Assembly: GCA_964450305.1 (NCBI GenBank)
Contig: CAYVFB010000005.1
Coordinates: forward strand, 1-64,000
DNA: 64,000 bases
Origin: JAAYJG01 sp964450305
GTDB lineage: Bacteria; Bacillota; Clostridia; DSM-8532
Reading direction: 5' to 3'
Positions 16,731-26,378 of the stretch are shown piece by piece. A program made the translations under genes and the position numbers. Every line of letters starts with the position of its first letter. The stretch's first letter is position 1. The notes beneath the pieces are model-generated. The model had not been told where the DNA came from. It was given only the letters and a program-made list of their open reading frames with translations, and made no database searches.

Positions 16731-17186
16731 TCACTTTTTGACCAGGTTGCCGGAGTCGTCCCTGATCAAACCAAAAAGATTGATCATAAAAGACGGGACG
16801 GGAATACCGAGGATGATCAGGTTTTGTATAATACTCAGGCCTTCAGTACCGATCAGATAAATATACATGGCCGTTGTTATCGTGCCTTGCACATGTAACT
16901 GAACGCCTGCATCAGTGGTCAGATAATCGATGAGAAACTCAAGCAGAATGGTAACCAGGATCAGTACCAGAAACAGAAGTTTCTTTACAATACCCCTCAC
17001 GGCTTTTTTATAGCTGAACCCGCCATTCCTGAACAGTCCGCACAGGATCCCCGTAATATAATCAATGATCATGAATGCCGCCCAAACGACAAAAACCGCA
17101 TTCAGTGAATTGGCGATATAAGAAATGACGACCACGGCACTGCCGATAATGGTCTTTTTTTCAAAGGTATGCGTCAGGCTGTACAT
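16731..17186 (-). CDS. holin-like small membrane protein (phage_holin_4-type)
   Basis: A 151-residue protein with about four hydrophobic segments (near residues 12-30, 33-52, 66-88 and 103-125) and a charged C-terminus (RDDSGNLVKK). The central FMIIDYITGILCGLFRNG segment is the hallmark of the toxin-secretion/phage-lysis holin family (PF05105). No phage genes or endolysin lie nearby, so it is likely a chromosomal relative, perhaps in protein export or wall turnover; that is inference. A GGGGGG site precedes the ATG. It lies directly upstream of the tsaE promoter on the same strand. Confidence 0.8.
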   Translation of the reverse strand: MYSLTHTFEKKTIIGSAVVVISYIANSLNAVFVVWAAFMIIDYITGILCGLFRNGGFSYKKAVRGIVKKLLFLVLILVTILLEFLIDYLTTDAGVQLHVQGTITTAMYIYLIGTEGLSIIQNLIILGIPVPSFMINLFGLIRDDSGNLVKK

Positions 17187-17463
17187 TCCATCCCCCCTCT
17201 ATGATGAATAGATAATTCATCATATGCACCGGGGAATAAAGTGGACATAGTCTGAAAAAAATGTTTGTTTCATGATTATCCATTGTACATTGAACCCACA
17301 GAACAGGATGACATGGGTTGTAAGGATGGGCATACAGAAGGTTTAACGAGCACCTGCCATGTGGCTTACAGTTGTAGCAGAGCCCGGACTGGCCCATTGC
17401 AAGTTACAATGGAACCCGGTGCAAATTCCAGATTTACATTGGAACCTGGGCCCCGCCCCATGT
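17187..17463. other. intergenic region with hairpin and short repeated motif, no gene seen
   Basis: A perfect 9-bp inverted repeat (17201-17209 with 17215-17223, 5-nt loop) sits just upstream of the holin-like ribosome-binding site and could affect its access. Farther along, two similar stretches (about 17405-17420 and 17436-17452) share the pattern TTACAnTGGAACCnGG. I saw no coding frame. Confidence 0.5.
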
Positions 17464-17491
17464 AAAAAAAAAGACCGGGGGAAACCCGGTC
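17464..17491 (-). terminator. terminator of the lplB-ytcP-binding-protein operon
   Basis: On the minus strand a 7-bp GC-rich stem (17491-17485 with 17479-17473) is followed by nine T residues. It follows the binding-protein stop at 17546. Confidence 0.9.
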
Positions 17492-17545
17492 AGGATATAA
17501 AAAGAGTTCTTGCTATTCTCTTAAATAACATTCATAATGATTCAA

Positions 17546-19060
17546 TTATTTTGCTGCGCGCCATTCGTCGTATTGTCTTTGCATTTCTGCAATGAGGGTA
17601 TCTACGCCGGCGGCTTTGTATTCAGCTTCCATTTGCTTAATGGTTGCATCTACATCCACGGAGCCGGTAAACAGTTGCTTGTAATAGGTTTCCGTTACTG
17701 CCCTACAAGCGGCATGCTCTGCATCCACAGGGGTTCTGTCAAAGGAGAAGCCCAGACTGTCCAGAATGAAACCCTGTTTGTTATAAGCGGTAAACTGTTC
17801 CCATTTCTTCGGATCTTCGTTGTCCATCAGGTAATTAAGGAACTGATCCCCGAATCTCCAGCCATTGCCTGCCCTGTAACCGATATTGTCGGTAAGGCTG
17901 ACGACATTTTCGGAAACCTTCTTGTAGTGTTCATTTTCAATACCATAAACAAAGAGGTTATTCAGATATTTGTCGGTATACAGCATTTCGATGAAGCTAA
18001 ATGCCTGGTCAGGGTATTTTGCCGCGGTCGGGATGGCCAGCAGAGCGCCGCCTGAAGCATCGCGGTTAGCCATAACCGGTGAAGTAATGTTGACATCCAG
18101 CCATTCAACACTGGTGGAAGCTGTCATTTCAGCGGCCTTTCCAGGCTTCATCGACTGGCAGATGGCAAAGTATTTTCCTGTCTTCAGATGATCGTTGAAG
18201 TTCTGCATGGTTGCTGCGTCTGCGGGAATATATCCCTTTTGCATGTAGTCTTTCATTTTCTTGAACAATGCTACAGATTCGGGTGCAAGGAATTGGTTGA
18301 TGATCTTGGTGTCTCTGTTATCCGGATACAGCGCGCCAGGGATGGAATCGTCACTCATCGGATCCCAGTCCAGCAGCTTGAACGGAGCTTCGCCTTCAAC
18401 CACCAGCAGCGGATAGATATCGGGTTCGTTTTTCTTAATGCTTTCAAATACAGGTTCCAGGTCTTCCATGGTCTTGATGTCCTGTGGGTTCACATTGTAC
18501 TTGTCAGCAAGAGCCTTCTGAATGATAAATCCCCAATTATGTACCTGCTCTTTGCGGCAGGGAACGGCATAAGTTTTTCCATTGATCTTGATGCCATCCA
18601 TAAAGGCCTGGCCTACGATATTGGTAATGGTGGGGGACTTGGCCAGATAGCTGTCGAGTTCCCTGAAATATCCGGCGGAGGAGTTTGCCTTAATGTCGGC
18701 GGCCCATCCGGCGGTGAAGCAGATATCAATGCGGTCGCCTGCTGCAAGCATGGGATTAACCTTGTTGTTGTATGGGTCTCCATAGCCCAGAACAGTCAGG
18801 TTCACTTTTACATTCAGTTTGTCCTTCAGATAGTTGTTGGCAGCTTCGAGTATTTTGTCGGTCTCTGGCTCCTGTTGGGGACCAACAAGGTACCAGACCA
18901 GCTCAACAGCCTCGCCTGAAGCCTGTGGGTTTGGAGCCGGGTTGTTTTGTGTGTCCGGGGTTGTTGGTGTAACAGGTGTAACCACACATCCCGTCAGCAG
19001 CATGGCAGCAGACAGCATCAATGCAACAGCCACGCAAGTAATTTTTGTGACCTTTTTCAT
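17546..19060 (-). CDS. ABC transporter substrate-binding lipoprotein (sugar type), SBP1
   Basis: An extracellular lipoprotein that captures substrate for the permeases encoded upstream. I use the ATG at 19060 (504 residues), because an earlier in-frame ATG precedes the GGAGGG site. The N-terminus is a lipoprotein signal (basic MKK, hydrophobic core, LLTGC lipobox), followed by a Pro/Thr/Asn-rich linker. The mature part resembles the large binding proteins with a C-terminal DUF3502-like domain found with LplB/YtcP permeases. It is clearly paralogous to the divergent gene at 21313; both end with a shared LFTGS-DV motif and an EMQ-QYD-W-AAK tail. Likely substrate is an oligosaccharide, not determined. 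Confidence 0.9.
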   Translation of the reverse strand: MKKVTKITCVAVALMLSAAMLLTGCVVTPVTPTTPDTQNNPAPNPQASGEAVELVWYLVGPQQEPETDKILEAANNYLKDKLNVKVNLTVLGYGDPYNNKVNPMLAAGDRIDICFTAGWAADIKANSSAGYFRELDSYLAKSPTITNIVGQAFMDGIKINGKTYAVPCRKEQVHNWGFIIQKALADKYNVNPQDIKTMEDLEPVFESIKKNEPDIYPLLVVEGEAPFKLLDWDPMSDDSIPGALYPDNRDTKIINQFLAPESVALFKKMKDYMQKGYIPADAATMQNFNDHLKTGKYFAICQSMKPGKAAEMTASTSVEWLDVNITSPVMANRDASGGALLAIPTAAKYPDQAFSFIEMLYTDKYLNNLFVYGIENEHYKKVSENVVSLTDNIGYRAGNGWRFGDQFLNYLMDNEDPKKWEQFTAYNKQGFILDSLGFSFDRTPVDAEHAACRAVTETYYKQLFTGSVDVDATIKQMEAEYKAAGVDTLIAEMQRQYDEWRAAK

Positions 19061-19127
19061 AATGAAACCCTCCTTAAACAATTTTGTTCTATGTTACGGG
19101 CGTTCCCATTCAGGGACAGCACCGCAA

Positions 19128-20039
19128 TCAACCTTTGACAGCCCCGATGGTCAGGCCTTTGACAAAATACTTCTGGAAAAAGGGATAGGCGAAGATAATG
19201 GGGCCAATGGACAATACCGCTACGGCCATACGGGCGCTTTCACTGGGCAGATCCCTGAAGGCCAGGGAGGATTGTGAAAACGACGAGGAGCTTGATAAAA
19301 ACTGAATACTTAAAAGGTACTGGTACATCAGATATTGGATATTATACTTTTTGGGGTCGTTCACAAAGATCAGCGGAAGGTACCAGTCATTCCAGTAGTT
19401 CAGGGTGCAGAACAGGCCGATGGTAGCCAACCCGGCACGGCATAAGGGCAGTACAATGGTGAAAAAGATGCGGAATTCCCCTGCCCCGTCTATTTTTGCC
19501 GACTCAATGATGGACTCGTGAATGGTTGTTTTGTAGAAGGTCCTCATGATCAACGCAAACCAGGCATTCAGAAGGTATGGGAAAATCATGATCAAAATAC
19601 TGTCCTTGATCTTAAAAATATGCGTATACACCATGTACCAGGGGATCAGACCGCCGCCGAAGATCATCGTGAAGTAAGCGATAAAGGAGAAAAAGGTTTT
19701 ATACTTAAATCCGTTCCTGGCAAGAGGATATGCATACATACAGGTGATTAGAAGGCTTATTAACGTACCGAATACCGTGGTAAACAGAGATACTCCATAA
19801 GCTCTCCAGATGGTCTTCCCCGACGCGGCAATGTATTCGTATGCTTTCAAAGAGAAGGCCTGGGGGAAAAAACTATAGCCGTTCTTTAAGATCTCCATCT
19901 CATCGGTGAATGAAACGATAATCACCAAAATAATGGGAGCAATGCATATGAAGGAACCTAGAATAAAAAACAGGTTCAGAAAGAAATTGCTTCCCCGGGA
20001 TATCTGATTGGGGTTTCTGTACGTGCTTGTGCCAAACAT
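19128..20039 (-). CDS. ABC sugar transporter permease, YtcP/CUT1 type
   Basis: Inner-membrane permease of a carbohydrate importer. The 303-residue protein has a cytoplasmic start followed by six predicted membrane segments; the EAA loop that docks the ATPase is recognisable around IESAKIDGAGEFRIFFTIVLPL, and the C-terminus ends with the FVKGLTIGAVKG tail typical of YtcP. The ATG at 20039 has a GGAGG site 6 nt upstream, 11 nt after lplB. It pairs with the LplB-like permease upstream and the lipoprotein downstream. Confidence 0.93.
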   Translation of the reverse strand: MFGTSTYRNPNQISRGSNFFLNLFFILGSFICIAPIILVIIVSFTDEMEILKNGYSFFPQAFSLKAYEYIAASGKTIWRAYGVSLFTTVFGTLISLLITCMYAYPLARNGFKYKTFFSFIAYFTMIFGGGLIPWYMVYTHIFKIKDSILIMIFPYLLNAWFALIMRTFYKTTIHESIIESAKIDGAGEFRIFFTIVLPLCRAGLATIGLFCTLNYWNDWYLPLIFVNDPKKYNIQYLMYQYLLSIQFLSSSSSFSQSSLAFRDLPSESARMAVAVLSIGPIIFAYPFFQKYFVKGLTIGAVKG

Positions 20040-20050
20040 ATGAATCCTCC

Positions 20051-21010
20051 TTAAAACAGCGCTTTGTCACTATCGATTTTTCTGACAACAAAGTTTGCCA
20101 CGCTGACAGTGATACAGCCAACGACTGCCTGGTACAACCCTGCCGCCGAAGTCATGCCGATATCACTGGAGTTTCGCAGGGCGTTGTAAACATACATGTC
20201 GATCACGTTGGTGGTTTGATATAATGCGCCGCTGTTGCGGGTGACATTGAAAAACAGCCCGAAGTCGGCATTGAAGATACGGCCTACCGCAAACAGGGTG
20301 AGGATGATCATCATGGGCTGCAGCATGGGCAGGGTAATGTATCGGATTTGCTGCAGCTTTTTAGCCCCGTCGATGGCTGCGGCTTCGTAATATTCCTGGT
20401 TGATTCCTGATATAGCGGCAATATAAACCACAATATTGTATCCGGTATATTTCCACATCTGAAAAAAGATGATGATCGCCGGCCAATACTTCGGCTCGGA
20501 ATACCATAGTACCTTCTCAAGCCCGATGGCCTGCAGCACCCCTCTGTTGATGAACCCGAACTCAATGCTCAGGAATGAGTAAGCCAGATAGCCGACGATG
20601 ATCCAGGAAAGAAAATAGGGAAGGAACATCACGCTTTGATATATCTTGGACAGGCGTTTGCTGGTGAGCTCATTCAAAGCGATGGCCAGAGCAACCGGAA
20701 TGATAAGCCCCAAAATAATAAACACAAGATTATACAGGATAGTATTACGTGTGATGGTATAGGCATAAGGGGACTTGAAAAAGAACTCAAAATTTTTGAA
20801 GCCTACCCATTCACTTTTTAGCACGCTTTGAATATAGTTGCCGTGCAGCCTGTATTTTTTAAAGGCCAGCACCACCCCTGCCATGGGCAGATAGTTGTTG
20901 ATCAGCATCACGATTAGCCCGGGCAGTAACATGATAAACAGCGGGTAATTCCTGCCGATTTCCTGGATAAAGCCCAGTTTGCTTTTTCTTAAGGATCTTT
21001 TCAATTGCAT
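20051..21010 (-). CDS. ABC sugar transporter permease, LplB type
   Basis: First permease of the transporter. 319 residues from the ATG at 21010, which has an AAGGTG site about 8 nt upstream; in-frame GTG codons a little further up are alternatives. Predicted membrane helices begin near residue 25 (YPLFIMLLPGLIVMLINNYLP), and the EAA loop appears as YYEAAAIDGAKKLQQIRYITLP. It leads the operon lplB-ytcP-SBP1. No ATPase gene is present in the operon; this transporter type often uses a shared MsmX-type ATPase encoded elsewhere (family knowledge). Confidence 0.93.
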   Translation of the reverse strand: MQLKRSLRKSKLGFIQEIGRNYPLFIMLLPGLIVMLINNYLPMAGVVLAFKKYRLHGNYIQSVLKSEWVGFKNFEFFFKSPYAYTITRNTILYNLVFIILGLIIPVALAIALNELTSKRLSKIYQSVMFLPYFLSWIIVGYLAYSFLSIEFGFINRGVLQAIGLEKVLWYSEPKYWPAIIIFFQMWKYTGYNIVVYIAAISGINQEYYEAAAIDGAKKLQQIRYITLPMLQPMMIILTLFAVGRIFNADFGLFFNVTRNSGALYQTTNVIDMYVYNALRNSSDIGMTSAAGLYQAVVGCITVSVANFVVRKIDSDKALF

Positions 21011-21178
21011 TTTCACCACACCTTTTCCGCTGGTTCTTTTTAACTGTCCACCGGGTTACCGGTTCCTGTCTTTATCATAAGAAAACCATGGCTTTTCGGA
21101 AATAGAGCAACTTGCTGTATGGTGTACTCCATTGTCCGAATGTAAAGGTCAAAAAAATCCACCTTACGCGCAAAGCTA

Positions 21179-21207
21179 TTGAAATTTCATGTCCCGTTTG
21201 ATACGAT
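21179..21207 (+). promoter_or_regulatory. promoter of the plus-strand binding-protein gene
   Basis: TTGAAA (21179-21184) and TACGAT (21202-21207) are 17 bp apart on the plus strand, about 100 nt before the start codon. The same 300-nt interval must also hold the divergent promoter for the permease operon; no equally clear boxes were seen on the minus strand. Confidence 0.55.
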
Positions 21208-21312
21208 AGGTTCACACAGAGGAAGACTAATTGAAAACTACGCAGGTTATGGCAGCTGCCAAATAAGGAATCTATTCCCGGAAAAGAAACATTTTTCTTG
21301 TGGGAGGAAATT

Positions 21313-22845
21313 ATGACAAAAAAGAATAGAGCCCCTCATTATTTTTTGCTTGTCCTGATGCTCGGGTTTTTCCTGTGCGGCTGTACATTGAACCTGCCTT
21401 CGGTAAATGAGGTCAAAGCACAACCCACACCTCTTCCTGTCGACAATGCGAAACAAGGCATGGAGCTGACATGGTATATGGTTGGTAACCATACTCAGCT
21501 TGATCTGCCAGCCGTCATGCAACAGGTGAATACCATTGTGAAAGAAAAACTCAATATCACGCTGAAGCTGAATGTTTTTGCAGCCGGTGATGAATATGAC
21601 ATGAAAACAAATACGGCTCTTGCCGCCGGGGAACCCATTGATATTGTATTCACCGCCAACTGGAACGCAAATTACAACATCAACGCCTCCTCCGGTTATT
21701 TCACTGAATTGAATGGTTATCTTGATAAATATCCGGCCATCCGCAATATTCTTGGCGAGGAATTTCTAAACGCGTCGGCGATCAATGGTAAGAATTACGC
21801 CGTTCCCACCAATAAAGAAAAGGTGCATCACTGGGGATACCTGTTAAGAAAGGATCTTGTCACGAAATATAACATGGATCTGTCCAAAATTACCTCAACG
21901 GAAAGCCTGGAACCCTTTTTACAGACCATCTGGGAAAATGAACGGCAGATCACCCCCCTGGCCATTGCCACCATGGACGCCCCCTTCCAGGTTCTGGATT
22001 GGGATCGCATCAGTGACGATGATGTTCCCGGCGCGCTATACCCCGATAACGGATCCTCACGGATCATCAACCACTTTCTGGCACCCGAAAGCATAGACCT
22101 GTATCATCTGATGCGCTCCTGGTATAACAAGGGGTACATTCACCAGGACGCCGATACGATGCAAAGCCAACTGGAGCAGATGCGCTCGGGCAAGTTTTTT
22201 GCCGCGTCCCAATCCCTGAAGCCCGGTAAGGATGCCGAAATCAGCGCGAATACAGGTTACGAATGGGTGCAGGTGGATATTACACGTCCTATGATGTCCA
22301 ACCGGGAAGCCACCGGTGCCATGCTGGCCATTCCTGTAAAATCTGAAAACCCGGAAAGGGCTTTTCGTTTTATCGAATTGTTATATACCGACAGGGAACT
22401 GAGCAATCTTCTAAAATTCGGAATTGAAGATGTGCATTATAATAAGGTATCAGAGAATATTATCCAATTAACCGATCGAGCCTATACGGGCTACAATCCC
22501 GGCTATACGTGGTGCTTTGGCGATCAGTTCAAGGACTATATTCTGGACACCGAGGATCCGTTGAAGTGGGACAGGTTCCTGATATATAACAACAGAGGGC
22601 TTGTTTTGGACAGCCTGGGGTTTGTCTTCGACAAGACCAATGTGGAAGCACAGGCTTCGGCCTGCAAGAATGTGGTTCAGGCTTATTACAGACAGCTGTT
22701 TACCGGCAGTGCCGATGTAGAGAAGACCGTCCGCCAGTTTGAGAAAGAACTGAAGGCAGCCGGTGTAGGTGATCTCATCGATGAAATGCAAAAGCAATAT
22801 GATGCCTGGCTTGCCGCCAAAGCGGGAATAACGCCAGCTCCCTGA
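21313..22845 (+). CDS. ABC transporter substrate-binding lipoprotein, SBP2 (paralogue of SBP1)
   Basis: A 510-residue lipoprotein starting at ATG 21313, 5 nt after GGAGG; the open frame begins a few codons earlier at a TTG lying upstream of that site. The signal ends in FFLCGC, a lipobox. Comparison by eye with SBP1 shows similarity along the whole length, for example the shared PGALYPDN, FLAPES and LDSLGF-FD segments. It is transcribed away from the permease operon, so the two binding proteins flank a common control region. It may supply the same permeases with another sugar; inference. Confidence 0.9.
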   Translation: MTKKNRAPHYFLLVLMLGFFLCGCTLNLPSVNEVKAQPTPLPVDNAKQGMELTWYMVGNHTQLDLPAVMQQVNTIVKEKLNITLKLNVFAAGDEYDMKTNTALAAGEPIDIVFTANWNANYNINASSGYFTELNGYLDKYPAIRNILGEEFLNASAINGKNYAVPTNKEKVHHWGYLLRKDLVTKYNMDLSKITSTESLEPFLQTIWENERQITPLAIATMDAPFQVLDWDRISDDDVPGALYPDNGSSRIINHFLAPESIDLYHLMRSWYNKGYIHQDADTMQSQLEQMRSGKFFAASQSLKPGKDAEISANTGYEWVQVDITRPMMSNREATGAMLAIPVKSENPERAFRFIELLYTDRELSNLLKFGIEDVHYNKVSENIIQLTDRAYTGYNPGYTWCFGDQFKDYILDTEDPLKWDRFLIYNNRGLVLDSLGFVFDKTNVEAQASACKNVVQAYYRQLFTGSADVEKTVRQFEKELKAAGVGDLIDEMQKQYDAWLAAKAGITPAP

Positions 22846-22947
22846 TGTATTGGAACCAGCCCGGCCTGGGCCCATAGAGCCTGGTGCAGACGATTTCCAG
22901 GAATCAGCGGGTATGGCGGTCACCTGTGTTTCAATGAAATTGCATGC

Positions 22948-24576
22948 TTAATCCGCCCGTGGGACCGGTATCTCCCTGAACTCGGTGGGCGTTACCCCGA
23001 CCAGCTTCTTAAACAGCCTCGAAAAATAATGAGCGTCGGGAATGCCTACCTTCTCCGCCACTTCATAGGTTTTATATTGGGGATCTCTCAACAGTTCCTT
23101 GGCTTTATCCATCCGGATACCGTTCAGGTAATCCACAAAGTTTCTTCCCAGTTCTTTTTTAAACATTCTTGAAACATAGCAGGTGCTGACATATACGCTG
23201 TCGGCCACATCATTCAGTGTTACCTGCTCGCTGTAATGCTCCTGCAGATAGTCCACTGCCTTGCGAAGAATCAGCTTAATGCTTCTGTTATTATATTGGT
23301 TTACCTTTTCGGTAATACTCACAGACACTTCCCTTAAGAGGCTGTTCAGCTCGGGCAAACCCTCCGACTCCCCGATCATTCTTTGCAGGCTGGCTAAATG
23401 AAGGGTTTCCACTTTTTTGTCATTGTCGGCCTGCGCCAAAGACAGACGGATGCTGTTGATTGAGATGATGGTGCTCCAGTAAAAGCTTTTCAGATATTCC
23501 ATATCCAGACGCTCAAAGGTTTCAATGGTGGCAAAAATGTCTTCCAGCCTGCTGCAGACGATCTTCTCGTTGCCTGTTTTGATGCCGTCCAGCAGCAGGT
23601 TGCGGTATTTCTCCAGTACTGAATAGTCTTCAAACTGAATAAACCCTTTTAAATCCCCATGAAATATGATCGCATTGCTTCCCAGATAAAACTTCCGCTC
23701 CAGGCCTTCCTGACATTCTCTGAGCTTATCCGCCAGCTGCATAACCCCTGTTCCCTCAGAACTGATCGCTATGGTTACGGTAAAACCAAAACAGTTTGTG
23801 ATCATTTCCTGAAGATAGGTACATTTTTCATTGATCATTTGTGTATAAAGATCTTCATCGGTTAAATTCTGCAGAATAAAAGCGGCTCCCCCTCCATTGA
23901 GCCCGATGCTGAACAGTTCGAAAGTGTCTGAAAAGATATCCCTGATGGTATTGATAATCCCGAATTGATATAAATGATAATCATATTGGCTGAACCGCTT
24001 CTCCTCATCAATATCAATCTCAACAACGGCCAGGATGAAGCGGTCGATGCGAATGCCCAAAAGCTCGGCTTTCTCGGTAACGCTTCCCTTGTCAGGGTTG
24101 AGCCCGTATAAAATGTCATATAAGAGCTTTTCTCTTAGCACCGGAATATTTTGCTCAAAAAGATTTTTCAGTTTATCCAGCTCTTCAGCCCTTTTTGCCA
24201 GGCAGTTCAGCTCTGTGACTGCTTTACCCAAAACCGCTGTCAGTTCCTCGATTTTTGAAGGCTTTAGAACAAAGTCGAATACGCCCAGCTTGATTGCCTC
24301 CTGTACGTAGTCAAAATCCCGATATCCGGTGAGAATGATGATTTTACAGTTTGGCACCATGTCTTTGACAGACCGAATCATGGTAAGACCGTCGGTTCCG
24401 GGCATGCGGATATCCGTTAAAAGAATGTCCGGGCGAAATTGGGCAATAAGAAGCTTCCCCTCTTCCCCGTCGGATGCCTCGGCGCATACCTCGCAATCAA
24501 ACTGCTTCCAGTTGATGATGCTTCGGATGCCCTTTCGAATAATGGGCTCGTCATCGATGATCATGACCTTGAACAT
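22948..24576 (-). CDS. two-component response regulator, YesN type (REC-AraC)
   Basis: A 542-residue transcription regulator. The receiver domain (about 1-120) has the acidic pocket (IIDDEP) and the phospho-acceptor Asp in LLTDIRMPGTDG (near residue 54), with Lys in FVLKPSK. A long middle region is followed by two AraC-type helix-turn-helix motifs at the C-terminus (YVSTCYVSRMFKKELGRNF and YFSRLFKKLVGVTPTEFR). The ATG lies inside the end of the kinase gene, with a GGAGGG site. It probably controls the sugar-transport genes; target sites were not identified. Confidence 0.93.
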   Translation of the reverse strand: MFKVMIIDDEPIIRKGIRSIINWKQFDCEVCAEASDGEEGKLLIAQFRPDILLTDIRMPGTDGLTMIRSVKDMVPNCKIIILTGYRDFDYVQEAIKLGVFDFVLKPSKIEELTAVLGKAVTELNCLAKRAEELDKLKNLFEQNIPVLREKLLYDILYGLNPDKGSVTEKAELLGIRIDRFILAVVEIDIDEEKRFSQYDYHLYQFGIINTIRDIFSDTFELFSIGLNGGGAAFILQNLTDEDLYTQMINEKCTYLQEMITNCFGFTVTIAISSEGTGVMQLADKLRECQEGLERKFYLGSNAIIFHGDLKGFIQFEDYSVLEKYRNLLLDGIKTGNEKIVCSRLEDIFATIETFERLDMEYLKSFYWSTIISINSIRLSLAQADNDKKVETLHLASLQRMIGESEGLPELNSLLREVSVSITEKVNQYNNRSIKLILRKAVDYLQEHYSEQVTLNDVADSVYVSTCYVSRMFKKELGRNFVDYLNGIRMDKAKELLRDPQYKTYEVAEKVGIPDAHYFSRLFKKLVGVTPTEFREIPVPRAD

Positions 24577-26377
24577 AATATCCCTCCGCGTGCTCTCTGT
24601 TCACCGGCAAGCTGACAACCACCCGCGTGTAAAGGCCTTGCTCGCTTTCAATTTTCAATCCGTAGGAATCCCCGTAGAACAGCTTGATTCTTCTGTTTAC
24701 ATTCTCTATGCCTATGCTTTTCTTTTCCTGGTTTACCAGGGTTTTGAAGTATTCATCGTTTCCCATTGAGAGATTCTTGTTCAGCTCCTCCAGCCCTTCT
24801 TTGTCAATACCCGGACCCGAATCCATGACCGTGATCACCAGAGAGCTTCCCTTGATGGAGGCATCCAGCGAAATCTCGCCCTTTCCGCGCAGCCTTTCAA
24901 TACCATGGAAAACGGCATTTTCAACCAGAGGCTGAATCAACAGCCTTGGAATTTTAACCTCTGCGGCTTCCTCCTGGATTCTGGAGCTGAACTGAATTTT
25001 ATCTTCAAACCTTCGTTTTAAAAGAGAAATATATTTGTCTGAATATCCGAACTCCTCCTCGACGGTGACAAGCCTGTCATCTCTTCCGATACTGGCTTCC
25101 ATCAGATCTGACAGATCCGTGACGGTTTCACTGATCTCCGGGACATTGTTCAACCGGGCCATCCAGTTAATCGATTCCAGCGTGTTGAACAGAAAATGAG
25201 GATTGATCTGAGACTGCAACGCCTTCAGCTGCGCATCCTTCCGGGTAATTTGCTCCCGGTAGACCCATGTGACCAGGTGGTTGATCTCCCTGGACATTTC
25301 ATTGAAGGTTTTATTTAAAAAGCCCAGTTCATCCTGACGGTCATCGTCAATTTGTACTGCCTGATTGTCTTCCTGAACCATTTTCATTCCCTTTACAAGC
25401 CGGTTAATGGGCTTTACAAAGCTCATCGCAATGCCCAGATTTAGCATCGAAAGGAGGATCGCGGTGACGACGCACAAGAAAATGATGTTCCTTCGCAGGG
25501 CATAGGCATCCCGGAAAAGCTCGGCAGTGGGAACATAGGTGATCACCTTCCAGCCTGTATCCTGAATGGTGGTGTAGGAAATCATCGCATCCAGCGTCTG
25601 ATCAATTCTCGAATCCTTCTCCCGCTCCAGGCTGCCAAAGGAAGCGATATCGGGCAGAACTCCCTCCCCTTCGTTCCTTGAAGCGATCAGCTGATGCTCT
25701 TCGGACAGGATAATGATGTTTTCCATACTTTTTGTAAGCCCTTGATACACCGTTTCAATGAAATCCTTTCGTACAAGGATCACCTGAAGCCCGATCTCTT
25801 CAAAGGTGTCCTGGTGGTAGATGACGCGGCTGAGGAAGATGTTCTGCACCACACCTTCCTCGCTGTCAAGGTACCAGCAGACCTTGCCTCCGAAGGCCCT
25901 GGCCCTGTCCAAAACCTTCTGGTAGGGCAGAAGCTCGCGAATGCCGCCCCAAAGGGCGTTGTCATCGGAATAGTAAAACTGTCCGTCCAGGCTGATGATA
26001 GCGACCGACTGGACTTCAGGCCTTGAGAGAATAATTTTCTTGATGGTGTTGCTGATCTCACTCTCGTTTTCATAGCTTTCCAGGGGATCCTCTGTATTCC
26101 TGCGCGTTAAGGCCGAATAGATTCCCTTGTCATACAGCAGATCCTGCGAAATAATGGTCAGGTTGCTGATGTAATCGCTAAATCGAAGCTCTATCATTTG
26201 CAGGATGTCCGAGGCATAGTTCATGGAAATACGTTTGATCGTCGCTTCAGAATTGCGGTAGCTCAAAAAGCCCATAAAAATCATCGGAATGATGATCTGG
26301 ATATAGAAAGCGAACAAAAGCTTTCTCCGGATGGACAGATCTTTGTAAAATTTGACTACCTTCCGCCACAAAACCAA
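24551..26377 (-). CDS. sensor histidine kinase, YesM type
   Basis: A 608-residue membrane kinase. A membrane helix near residues 18-40 and another near 290-315 enclose an extracellular sensing domain; a HAMP linker follows, then the His_kinase domain with its phosphorylated His in NPHFLFNTLESINWMA and a HATPase domain ending in SGPGIDKEGLEELN and a GIENVNRRIKLFYG motif. The start appears to be TTG 26377, two bases after the stop of the upstream lipoprotein gene; its ribosome-binding site is weak, suggesting coupling. The 3' end overlaps the regulator by 26 nt. Confidence 0.92.
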   Translation of the reverse strand: MVLWRKVVKFYKDLSIRRKLLFAFYIQIIIPMIFMGFLSYRNSEATIKRISMNYASDILQMIELRFSDYISNLTIISQDLLYDKGIYSALTRRNTEDPLESYENESEISNTIKKIILSRPEVQSVAIISLDGQFYYSDDNALWGGIRELLPYQKVLDRARAFGGKVCWYLDSEEGVVQNIFLSRVIYHQDTFEEIGLQVILVRKDFIETVYQGLTKSMENIIILSEEHQLIASRNEGEGVLPDIASFGSLEREKDSRIDQTLDAMISYTTIQDTGWKVITYVPTAELFRDAYALRRNIIFLCVVTAILLSMLNLGIAMSFVKPINRLVKGMKMVQEDNQAVQIDDDRQDELGFLNKTFNEMSREINHLVTWVYREQITRKDAQLKALQSQINPHFLFNTLESINWMARLNNVPEISETVTDLSDLMEASIGRDDRLVTVEEEFGYSDKYISLLKRRFEDKIQFSSRIQEEAAEVKIPRLLIQPLVENAVFHGIERLRGKGEISLDASIKGSSLVITVMDSGPGIDKEGLEELNKNLSMGNDEYFKTLVNQEKKSIGIENVNRRIKLFYGDSYGLKIESEQGLYTRVVVSLPVNREHAEGYYVQGHDHR

Positions 26378-26378
26378 T

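Noticed and set aside
16731..17186. A prophage around the holin-like gene
   Set aside because: No capsid, terminase, integrase or endolysin genes; neighbours are housekeeping genes.
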